Below are positions 1 to 4,553 of a stretch of 6,421 nucleotides of DNA, in pieces. Each line of letters starts with the position of its first letter. The stretch's first letter is position 1. Below the pieces are notes generated by a model. The model was not told the DNA's origin, searched no databases, and worked only from the letters and a program-made list of their open reading frames with translations. Location: NCBI GenBank assembly GCA_025965735.1, contig JAOPWK010000271.1, forward strand, positions 1 through 6,421, in the 5' to 3' direction. The DNA is from Frankiales bacterium. GTDB lineage: Bacteria > Actinomycetota > Actinomycetes > Mycobacteriales > SCTD01. The position numbers and the translations under genes were made by a program.

Positions 1-83
1 CGCAGGCACCGCCAGCCCCCTGATCCGCCCGCCGGACACGCTGAAACGACGCTCAACCAACCGCCCCTCGCGCGATGGCGCCC
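1..83. other. Flank left of the truncated tRNA; possible end of an integrated element
   Basis: No gene can be called with confidence here. The plus frame starting at base 2 is open from the window edge and ends at a TAA at 89-91, inside the tRNA anticodon region. It could be the last ~29 codons of a gene lying to the left (its end reads ...STNRPSRDGAHS), but this is too short to identify. A minus-strand frame is also open leftward with a possible TTG start near 60. Nothing here resembles the 5' half of a tRNA: there is no GGGGCGG to pair with the acceptor strand, and no D-arm. If the tRNA scar is an attachment site, these bases belong to the inserted element. Confidence 0.3.
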
Positions 84-126
84 ACTCATAATCCCTCGGT
101 CGTGGGTTCGAGCCCCACCCGCCCCA
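84..126 (+). tRNA. 3' half of a tRNA with CAT anticodon (5' half missing)
   Basis: Seen directly: anticodon loop CTCATAA (85-91) with anticodon CAT at 87-89; 3' anticodon-stem strand TCCCT (92-96); 5-nt variable loop (97-101); perfect T-stem GTGGG/CCCAC (102-106 and 114-118) around the loop TTCGAGC; acceptor 3' strand CCGCCCC (119-125); discriminator A126. The bases left of the loop (80-84, GCCCA) do not pair with TCCCT beyond A84-T92 and a G-T wobble, and there is no D-arm or 5' acceptor strand, so the gene is truncated at the anticodon stem. CCA is not encoded. The base after the loop is T rather than the first C of the initiator's CCC, so this is not an initiator tRNA. It is either elongator tRNA-Met or tRNA-Ile2 (CAU modified to lysidine-AU); the half molecule cannot decide which. 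It should not be functional alone. Confidence 0.8.
84..126 (+). other. Candidate attachment site (attR-like) in a tRNA 3' end
   Basis: Tyrosine recombinases of actinomycete integrative elements and phages often recombine within the 3' half of a tRNA gene. One junction is left with a restored tRNA and the other with only the 3' half. The break here, at the anticodon stem-loop, is the classic crossover position. By that logic the element lies to the left and the chromosome to the right. No integrase is visible; it is normally near the intact copy. The att role is inference from the truncation. Confidence 0.5.
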
Positions 127-137
127 CTCGTGCGGCT

Positions 138-326
138 TCAGGCGCGGGTCGGCACCCGCGTGTTGACCTGCCACACGCCGCGGCAGTCCGGGCAGCGCCA
201 GCGGAAGGTCCCCGGCGTCGCCGTGAAGACGATCTGCCGGCGGGTGGCGCCGCGCGCTTTTCCGAGGTCGGCCTGGCACAGCGGGCAGTGGTCGTGGGCG
301 GACTCAGGGGCAGTGAGCGTGAACAC
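138..326 (-). CDS. Small zinc-ribbon protein (62 aa), function unknown
   Basis: A 62-residue protein with two CPxC knuckles: C14-P-L-C17 and C45-P-D-C48, 27 residues apart. The second sits in an aromatic context (FRWRCPDCRGVW). This is the layout of a compact zinc ribbon that binds one Zn2+ through four cysteines. Such small ribbons occur in nucleic-acid-binding and adaptor proteins; nothing here identifies a partner. The start is GTG at 326, with GGGAAG about 9 nt upstream as a moderate ribosome binding site. The gene lies 48 nt after the MEDS gene on the same strand, so the two may be co-transcribed. Its stop is 11 nt from the tRNA remnant on the opposite strand. The regularly spaced cysteine pairs argue that it is a real gene; the function is unassigned. 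Confidence 0.6.
   Translation of the reverse strand: MFTLTAPESAHDHCPLCQADLGKARGATRRQIVFTATPGTFRWRCPDCRGVWQVNTRVPTRA
141..162. terminator. GC-rich hairpin after the tRNA remnant, at the end of the zinc-ribbon gene
   Basis: CGCGGGT (143-149) and ACCCGCG (154-160) form a perfect 7-bp stem with a CGGC tetraloop. It begins 17 nt after the tRNA discriminator base and could stop transcription from a tRNA on the plus strand. On the minus strand it lies within the last codons of the zinc-ribbon gene. There is no T-run on either strand, so a terminator role is only suggested. Confidence 0.3.
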
Positions 327-374
327 GGGCGCGGGCTTCCCGGCGCGCGCTCGTTGACACCGTGCAGCCGCGGG

Positions 375-926
375 TCAGCTGACGAGGCTGTGGCAGCCGA
401 GCACGGCGTCCACGTGCGACGGGTCGCCGGTCGTCATCGCGGCCACCGGGTACGCGCAGCAGAGCCGGAACTCCGCCATGCCCGCCAGGTCGTTCCAGGC
501 GCGCTCCAGCACGAGCGCTGCGCTGCTGTCGCCGCGCCCCCACAGGCAGGCAACCATCTCGCCGTACACGTGCACGCGGCCGTGCGCAGCGGCCAGCGCC
601 CGTACCGGCTCCCCGACCGAGAGCCGGAAGGCCAGCGGGTCGACCGTGCCGTCGCGCAGGAAGCTGCCCAGCAGCTGCTCGGCGTCCCGCTCCACGTACC
701 GCCCCTCGCGCCGAAGCGCGTCGACGTCCACGCCGGAGTCCTCCAGCGCCTGGGCGAACAGCGCCCGGTGCTCCGGCGTCGCCACCACGAGCGCCGCCTC
801 GTCCGCCAGGCCTGGCGTGAGGAACGTCAGCACGCAGCGGGCCAGCGTCGCCTCGGTCTCGTACAGGTGCACCAGGTGCTCGAAGCCCGGCTCGTCCAGC
901 GGCGACTCGTGCAGGGCAGCGGACAC
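375..926 (-). CDS. MEDS-domain sensory protein (183 aa)
   Basis: The whole protein is essentially one MEDS domain (methanogen/methylotroph DcmR sensory domain family). Family features are the N-terminal HLVHLYE (residues 18-24) and the segment TPGLADEAALVVATPEHR (37-54). Later come an RVHVYGEMVACLW-type segment (117-129), the ERAWNDLA helix and FRLCCAYP (153-160). MEDS proteins are thought to sense a hydrocarbon-like or other small ligand and usually work with a signalling partner; there is no DNA-binding domain here. The frame is open much further upstream, but that extension overlaps the divergent GAF-ANTAR gene and is low-complexity. I chose GTG at 926 because GAGGAAGG (934-941) sits 7 nt upstream, an excellent Shine-Dalgarno. 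GTG at 992 (205 aa) is possible but has no such site. The divergent GAF-ANTAR neighbour is the obvious functional partner. Family assignment is firm; ligand and output are unknown. Confidence 0.85.
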   Translation of the reverse strand: MSAALHESPLDEPGFEHLVHLYETEATLARCVLTFLTPGLADEAALVVATPEHRALFAQALEDSGVDVDALRREGRYVERDAEQLLGSFLRDGTVDPLAFRLSVGEPVRALAAAHGRVHVYGEMVACLWGRGDSSAALVLERAWNDLAGMAEFRLCCAYPVAAMTTGDPSHVDAVLGCHSLVS

Positions 927-933
927 GGCGGAG

Positions 934-941
934 CCTTCCTC
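934..941 (-). promoter_or_regulatory. Shine-Dalgarno GAGGAAGG of the MEDS gene, in a hairpin loop
   Basis: Read on the minus strand, GAGGAAGG lies 7 nt before the GTG at 926 and decides that start. The flanking GCCT/AGGC (933-936 and 942-945) can form a 4-bp stem with GAGGA in the 5-nt loop, so translation might be tuned by this small structure. Confidence 0.6.
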
Positions 942-967
942 AGGCCGGAGCGGACTCTGCAGTGTCG

Positions 968-987
968 GCGGGACCTCGTCGTCCCGC
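968..987. promoter_or_regulatory. Perfect 7-bp inverted repeat with 6-nt loop between divergent genes
   Basis: GCGGGAC (968-974), spacer CTCGTC (975-980), GTCCCGC (981-987): a perfect dyad midway between the MEDS and GAF-ANTAR starts. It could be a DNA operator serving both genes, or an RNA hairpin with a hexanucleotide loop in either leader. ANTAR proteins are known to bind pairs of hexaloop hairpins. Here the loop has G at position 4 on both strands but lacks the usual A at position 1, so it is at best a partial match. Confidence 0.4.
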
Positions 988-1017
988 GTCACCCGTTCGG
1001 GGTACCAGCCGTCGTGA

Positions 1018-1032
1018 CACCCTTGCCGGGTG
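1018..1032 (+). promoter_or_regulatory. Small hairpin burying the GAF-ANTAR start codon
   Basis: CACCC (1018-1022) and GGGTG (1028-1032) form a perfect 5-bp stem around TTGCC. The 3' arm contains the GTG start codon at 1030-1032. No Shine-Dalgarno is visible upstream, so initiation from this start would be inefficient unless the structure opens. That would suit translational control but could be chance in DNA this rich in G and C. Confidence 0.3.
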
Positions 1033-1731
1033 AGCCTTCCCCACGAGACCGCGCTGGAGCTGGCCAAGCTCGCCGGCGTGGTGCTGACCGAGCCCGACCT
1101 CGACACCGCGCTCGTCGCCGTGACGCGCGTCGCCGTGTCCGCCGTCGAGCCCTGCGACGGGGCGTCGCTGACGCTGCGGGAGCGCGGCGTGCCGGCCGCG
1201 CCGATCGCCGACGGCGACTGGGCCGTCGAGCTGGACCGCCTGCAGTTCGTCGAGCAGGAGGGCCCGTGCCTGGACTGCCTGCGCGAGGGCTCGATCATGC
1301 GGGTGTCGGACCTGGCCGCTGACGGCCGCTTCCCTCACTACGGGCCCAAGGCCGCGGAGCTCGGCGCGTGCAGCACCATGTCGCTGCCGCTGTCCGCAGA
1401 CGGCCGCACCGTCGGAGCGCTGAACCTCTACTCGCGCACCGTGAGCGCCTTCGACAGCGACGCTGTCGCCGTGGGTGAGCTGCTGGCCGCGCACGCCTCG
1501 CTCGCCGTCACCGCCGCCACCGCCTACTACTCCAACCGGGACCTGGCCGACCAGATGCGCCAGGCGCTGGAGAGCCGCGCGGTGATCGAGCAGGCCAAGG
1601 GCGTGCTCATGGGGCGGCACGGCTGCACGGCTGACGACGCCTTCGCGCTGCTGGTCCAGCAGTCCCAGCGGACCAACCGCAAGCTGCGCGAGGTGGCGCA
1701 GGACCTGGTGGCCCCGCCTGCTGCCGGCTAG
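1030..1731 (+). CDS. GAF-ANTAR protein (likely RNA-binding antiterminator)
   Basis: A 233-residue two-domain regulator. Residues ~18-165 form a GAF sensory domain, seen in the motifs LQFVEQEGPCLDCLREG (71-87) and TMSLPLSADGRTVGALNLYS (116-135). Residues ~172-227 are an ANTAR domain with the hallmark ALESRAVIEQAKGVLM followed by DDAFALL and NRKLREVAQDLV. ANTAR domains bind nascent RNA hairpins and prevent termination; the GAF domain presumably gates this with a small ligand or redox signal. C80 and C83 form a CxxC inside the GAF motif, a possible redox or metal site (inference). The GTG start at 1030 gives a normal N-terminus for the family, with helix ETALELAKLAGVVL leading into the GAF domain, but lacks a clear Shine-Dalgarno. 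The gene is divergent from the MEDS gene and converges on the 99-aa membrane protein, with overlapping stops. Family call is firm; RNA targets are unknown. Confidence 0.9.
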   Translation: MSLPHETALELAKLAGVVLTEPDLDTALVAVTRVAVSAVEPCDGASLTLRERGVPAAPIADGDWAVELDRLQFVEQEGPCLDCLREGSIMRVSDLAADGRFPHYGPKAAELGACSTMSLPLSADGRTVGALNLYSRTVSAFDSDAVAVGELLAAHASLAVTAATAYYSNRDLADQMRQALESRAVIEQAKGVLMGRHGCTADDAFALLVQQSQRTNRKLREVAQDLVAPPAAG

Positions 1732-2027
1732 GGCGCGTACGACACGGCGGCCGCGGCGCCGGCGACCGCCGCCGCGACGCCGAGCAGGACGAGCAGGCCG
1801 CCCAGCGCCGTCTCCGGCCGGCCTGGCGCGCGACCGCCGGCTACCTGCTCACGATCCGGCAGGAGCAGCGCCGTGATCAGCGCGGGGAACCACAGCAGCA
1901 GGCCGAAGGCGAAGAACGCCCAGTACGAGCGGCCCTTGGCGCGGGCGATGCCGCCGGCCAGGTCGCACAGCAGCAGGGTGACCAGTGCGGCCGCGACGGC
2001 GACCGCGACGACGACGGGCAGCTCCAC
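1728..2027 (-). CDS. Small integral membrane protein (99 aa), function unknown
   Basis: Three probable membrane segments: residues ~3-22, ~35-56 and ~75-97. Between the first two is the motif IARAKGRSYWAFFAFGLLLWFPALITALLLP. This resembles a recurrent pattern in small bacterial membrane proteins, where a KGRS turn precedes a W-rich helix ending in ALI..LLLP. The hydrophilic loop 57-73 (PDRE...RPGRPE) would separate segments 2 and 3. No catalytic residues are evident. The start is GTG at 2027; no good Shine-Dalgarno precedes it, but a TAGCGT element ends 7 nt upstream, as in a leaderless promoter. It follows the 66-aa gene by 24 nt on the same strand, so it may also be an operon member. Its stop TAG and the GAF-ANTAR stop TAG share the bases CTAG (1728-1731). 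Confidence 0.7.
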   Translation of the reverse strand: MELPVVVAVAVAAALVTLLLCDLAGGIARAKGRSYWAFFAFGLLLWFPALITALLLPDREQVAGGRAPGRPETALGGLLVLLGVAAAVAGAAAAVSYAP

Positions 2028-2034
2028 CCGCCGA

Positions 2035-2040
2035 ACGCTA
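2035..2040 (-). promoter_or_regulatory. Possible -10 element (TAGCGT) for a leaderless transcript of the 99-aa gene
   Basis: On the minus strand TAGCGT (TANNNT pattern) is followed by 7 nt and then GTG at 2027. This is the spacing expected when transcription starts at the first base of the start codon, common in actinomycetes. No matching -35 was seen, and the hexamer is short, so support is weak. Confidence 0.3.
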
Positions 2041-2051
2041 CCTGCGGGGGC

Positions 2052-2252
2052 TCAGGGCAGGTCGACGTCGTTGCGCACGGCGAGCGCGTGCAGGTCGGCG
2101 AGGTCGCCGGCGGCGATCTGAGCCAGCAGCGGGTCGCCCATGGCCTCGGCGGCCTCCAGCGAGGCGGTGGCCTCCTCGACGCGCAGGCGCAGCTCGTCGG
2201 CGAAGGCGCTCTGCGTGCCGGTGGTGTCCGGAACCTGGTCCACAGCGGTCAC
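2052..2252 (-). CDS. Small helical protein (66 aa), function unknown
   Basis: The reading frame is open to 2342, but the credible start is GTG at 2252: AAGGAGG lies about 4 nt upstream (2256-2262), the strongest Shine-Dalgarno on this stretch. Upstream ATG codons, such as the one at 2285, have none. The product starts MTAVDQVPDTTGTQ. It continues as an acidic, alanine-rich, mostly helical stretch (~residues 15-60) reading FADELRLRVEEATASLEAAE, then GDPLLAQIAAGDLADLHALA, and ends RNDVDLP. No membrane segment, cysteine or known catalytic motif is present. The pattern suggests a two-helix hairpin, perhaps a small adaptor (inference). It lies 94 nt after the VWA gene and 24 nt before the 99-aa membrane gene, all on the minus strand. 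Confidence 0.65.
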   Translation of the reverse strand: MTAVDQVPDTTGTQSAFADELRLRVEEATASLEAAEAMGDPLLAQIAAGDLADLHALAVRNDVDLP

Positions 2253-2255
2253 GTC

Positions 2256-2262
2256 TCCTCCT
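2256..2262 (-). promoter_or_regulatory. Strong Shine-Dalgarno AAGGAGG of the 66-aa gene
   Basis: Minus-strand AAGGAGG followed by AGAC and then GTG. The spacing is slightly short, but the match to the 16S anti-SD is nearly complete. It fixes the start at 2252 rather than at the longer open frame. Confidence 0.65.
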
Positions 2263-2286
2263 TGGGTCGTGCGCGAGGGGGCCATG

Positions 2287-2322
2287 CTCATGAGGGCGAT
2301 GCCCGGGGACCGGGGACTCATG
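2287..2322. repeat. Repeats in the gap between the VWA and 66-aa genes
   Basis: The 94-nt gap holds the palindrome CTCATGAG (2287-2294), a second CTCATG (2317-2322) that is its inverted partner, and a tandem direct repeat of CGGGGAC (2304-2310 and 2311-2317). GGGC-gat-GCCC (2294-2304) is a further short dyad. These could be an operator, or a weak transcription stop for the VWA gene. There is no T-run and no recognisable promoter. Confidence 0.25.
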
Positions 2323-2346
2323 CCTGTATGTCCTAGAACCATTGCA

Positions 2347-3273
2347 TCAGCCGAGGCGGGTGCGCAACAGGCTGGGGACAGCCGCCCCGGCCAGCAGGAG
2401 CAGCCCGACGCCGGCGACCTGTGCGCTCACGTCCTGCTCCTCGATCGTCGTGCTCAGCCTGCCGCGGATGCTCTCGTACACCTGGCGCAGCTCGGACGCA
2501 GTGGCGGCGGTGTACGCCTGGCCACCCGTGCCGTCGGCCAAGCTGGCCAGCACCGGCTCGTCCACCGGTACCTCGTAGGTCCGCCCATCCAGCACGACGA
2601 CCCCCGCCGGGGTGCCGTAGGCGATCGTCGTGACGGGTACCTCCGCGTCGGCCGCGGCCTGCACGGCCTCCTCCAGCGGGCTCCCGATGGTGCTGCCGCC
2701 GTCGGCGAGCAGCACGATCGCGGCCGGGACGTCGTCCGGTCGCACCGAGGCCGCGGTCAGGGAGGCCAGGACGGCGTCGCCCAGGGCGGTGCCACCGGCC
2801 AGCTGGAGCCGCTCGATGGCGCGGGTGACCTCGCTGCCGTCCTTGGTGGCCGGCACCACGACGCTCGCCGTGCCCGCGAAGCCGACCAGCGCGACGTCGA
2901 AGCCCTCCGGCAGCTCGGTCACGAACTGCGTGGCGGCCTGCTTGGCGGCCGTCCAGCGGTCCGGGGACACGTCCTGCGCCAGCATCGAGGCGCTGGCGTC
3001 GAGGGCGACGACCACGAGCGCCCGCTCCTGGGCCACCTCCACCTCCGCCTGCGGCCCGGCGAACGCGGTGGTCATCGCGACCAGGGCCGCGAGCAGCAGG
3101 ACAGCGGCCAGGTGGCGCAGCGGGCCAGGCCGGCGCGGTGTGCTCGAGGCGCGCAGGGCCTCCTGCGACCAGGCCCGCTCGGTGCGGCCGCGGCGCAGCT
3201 GCAGCACGACGTACGCCACGGCGAGCGCGGCGACGGCAGCCAGCACCAGCAGGCGGGAGGGGTGGGCGAACAC
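2347..3273 (-). CDS. VWA-domain membrane protein, BatA/Rv1481-like
   Basis: A 308-residue protein with the family layout: membrane segments at ~8-25 and ~54-72, a VWA domain at ~85-270, and a C-terminal membrane segment at ~285-303. The metal-ion-dependent adhesion site is complete: DASAS at 92-96, T162 in GGTALGD and D191 in LLADGGST. The N-terminus (FAHPSRLLVLAAVAALAV) and the DVSPDRWTAAKQAA segment match the mycobacterial Rv1481 type. These proteins normally accompany a MoxR AAA+ ATPase and a DUF58 protein, as a membrane-linked chaperone or assembly module for the cell envelope. Neither partner is next to it here: sbcD lies upstream, divergent, and two small genes follow. The GTG at 3273 gives the conserved N-terminus, but the G-rich stretch before it is too close to be a normal Shine-Dalgarno, so the exact start is uncertain. 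Confidence 0.85.
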   Translation of the reverse strand: MFAHPSRLLVLAAVAALAVAYVVLQLRRGRTERAWSQEALRASSTPRRPGPLRHLAAVLLLAALVAMTTAFAGPQAEVEVAQERALVVVALDASASMLAQDVSPDRWTAAKQAATQFVTELPEGFDVALVGFAGTASVVVPATKDGSEVTRAIERLQLAGGTALGDAVLASLTAASVRPDDVPAAIVLLADGGSTIGSPLEEAVQAAADAEVPVTTIAYGTPAGVVVLDGRTYEVPVDEPVLASLADGTGGQAYTAATASELRQVYESIRGRLSTTIEEQDVSAQVAGVGLLLLAGAAVPSLLRTRLG

Positions 3274-3368
3274 CCCTTCATGGTGCCTGCCTGCGCGTGA
3301 GGTCGCTGTGAGCAGCGCGGCCTTGTGGACGGGCCGTGTCGTGCGCCGGAACTGTCGCAGGCCCGACC

Positions 3369-3374
3369 TACCGT
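3369..3374 (+). promoter_or_regulatory. Possible -10 element (TACCGT) for leaderless sbcD mRNA
   Basis: TACCGT fits the actinomycete TANNNT -10 pattern and lies 6 nt before the ATG at 3381. No Shine-Dalgarno precedes that ATG, which fits transcription starting on the A of ATG. No convincing -35 was found in the divergent gap (3274-3380). Confidence 0.4.
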
Positions 3375-3380
3375 CCTCGC

Positions 3381-4553
3381 ATGCGCCTGCTCCACACCTC
3401 CGACTGGCACCTGGGCCGGACGCTCCACCGTGCCGACCTCAGCTCTGCGCAGGCCGCCTTCCTGCACCACCTGGTCGAGACCGTCCGCGCCGAGCAGGTC
3501 GACGTCGTGCTGGTGGCCGGTGACGTCTACGACCGTGCGGTGCCGTCGGTCGAGGCCGTGGCGCTGTACGACGACGCGCTCTTCCGGCTGCGCGACGCCG
3601 GGGCGCGCGTCGTCGTCACGAGCGGCAACCACGACTCGGCCTCGCGACTGGGGGTCGCCTCGCGCCTCGTCGATCACGCCGGGGTGCACGTGCGCACGCG
3701 CCCGCAGGACGTCGGCACGCCGGTCCTGCTGACCGACGAGCACGGCGAGGTGGCGATCTACGGCCTGCCCTACCTCGAGCCCGAGGCGGTACGTGGCCTG
3801 CTGCCGGGCGACGGGGAACCGCCGCGCGGCCACGCCGGCGTGCTGGGGCGGGCGATGTCTCTCGTGCGGGCCGACCTGGCCGCGCAGTCCGCGCGGTCCG
3901 TGGTGCTGGCCCATGCCTGGGTCACCGGGGGCGAGGTCAGCGAGAGCGAGCGCGACATCCGGGTGGGGGGCGTCGGCGACGTGAGCGCGTCGCTGTTCGA
4001 CGGCATCGACTACACCGCGCTCGGTCACCTGCACGGGGCGCAGGTGCTGCGGCCGGGGCTGCGCTACAGCGGCTCGCCGCTGGCGTACTCCTTCTCCGAG
4101 GCCGGCCACACCAAGGGGTCGTGGCTGGTGACGCTCGACGGCTCCGGGCTGGCTGATGTGGAGCTGGTCCCGGCGCCGGTGCCGCGGCGGCTGTCGTCGC
4201 TGCGCGGCGAGCTGTCCGCGCTGCTGACCGAGCCGGGGCTGGCGGTGCAGGAGGACGACTGGCTGTCCGTCGTGCTGACCGACGCGGTGCGCCCCGAGGA
4301 CGCGATGGTGCGGCTGCGCAGCCGCTTCCCGCACGTCCTGGTCCTGGACTGGCAGCCCGAGGGCGCCGTGGTCGACGAGCGGACGTACGGCGCGCGGGTC
4401 GCGGGACGGGACGACCTGGAGGTGGTCGGCGAGTTCGTGCGGCACGTCCGCGGTGGTGGCTCGACCACGGATGCCGGGGCAGCCACCGAGGAGGACCGCG
4501 TGCTGCTCGCGCAGGCGCTCGAGGCGGGCCGGCTCGCGGCGGCGTCCGCATGA
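3381..4553 (+). CDS. sbcD: SbcD, Mre11-type nuclease subunit of SbcCD
   Basis: A 390-residue calcineurin-like metallophosphoesterase. All metal-binding motifs are present: D8-W-H10 (motif I), GDVYD at 47-51 (II), GNHD at 82-85 (III), H178 in VLAHAW (IV) and GHLH at 215-218 (V). The SbcD signature SGSPLAYSFSEAGHTKG (230-246) follows, then a C-terminal capping region to ~355. The enzyme is a Mn2+-dependent nuclease which, with the SbcC ATPase, opens hairpins and trims blocked or broken DNA ends. Although the frame is open back to 3336, I start at ATG 3381 because MRLLHTSDWHLG is the conserved beginning of the family. The stop overlaps the sbcC start (ATGA), so the two are translationally coupled. 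The length is normal. The divergent neighbour is the VWA gene. Confidence 0.95.
   Translation: MRLLHTSDWHLGRTLHRADLSSAQAAFLHHLVETVRAEQVDVVLVAGDVYDRAVPSVEAVALYDDALFRLRDAGARVVVTSGNHDSASRLGVASRLVDHAGVHVRTRPQDVGTPVLLTDEHGEVAIYGLPYLEPEAVRGLLPGDGEPPRGHAGVLGRAMSLVRADLAAQSARSVVLAHAWVTGGEVSESERDIRVGGVGDVSASLFDGIDYTALGHLHGAQVLRPGLRYSGSPLAYSFSEAGHTKGSWLVTLDGSGLADVELVPAPVPRRLSSLRGELSALLTEPGLAVQEDDWLSVVLTDAVRPEDAMVRLRSRFPHVLVLDWQPEGAVVDERTYGARVAGRDDLEVVGEFVRHVRGGGSTTDAGAATEEDRVLLAQALEAGRLAAASA

Noticed and set aside
354..359. TTGACA matching a -35 box on the plus strand
   Set aside because: No -10-like hexamer at 16-18 nt, and no plus-strand gene follows.
374..383. Perfect 10-bp palindrome GTCAGCTGAC over the MEDS stop codon
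   Set aside because: Too short and isolated to call an operator or terminator.
1000..1005. GGGTAC as a stress-sigma (SigB-like) -10 element before the GAF-ANTAR gene
   Set aside because: No GTTT-like -35 at the required distance; the hexamer alone is expected by chance in this sequence.
75..1322. Long plus-strand open frame across the tRNA remnant, zinc-ribbon and MEDS genes
   Set aside because: Composition is arginine/alanine-rich with no domain; it is the antisense shadow of the MEDS gene and also overlaps the tRNA remnant.
2140..3300. 386-codon plus-strand open frame opposite the VWA gene
   Set aside because: No recognisable domain; the minus strand encodes a complete VWA protein with its MIDAS residues.
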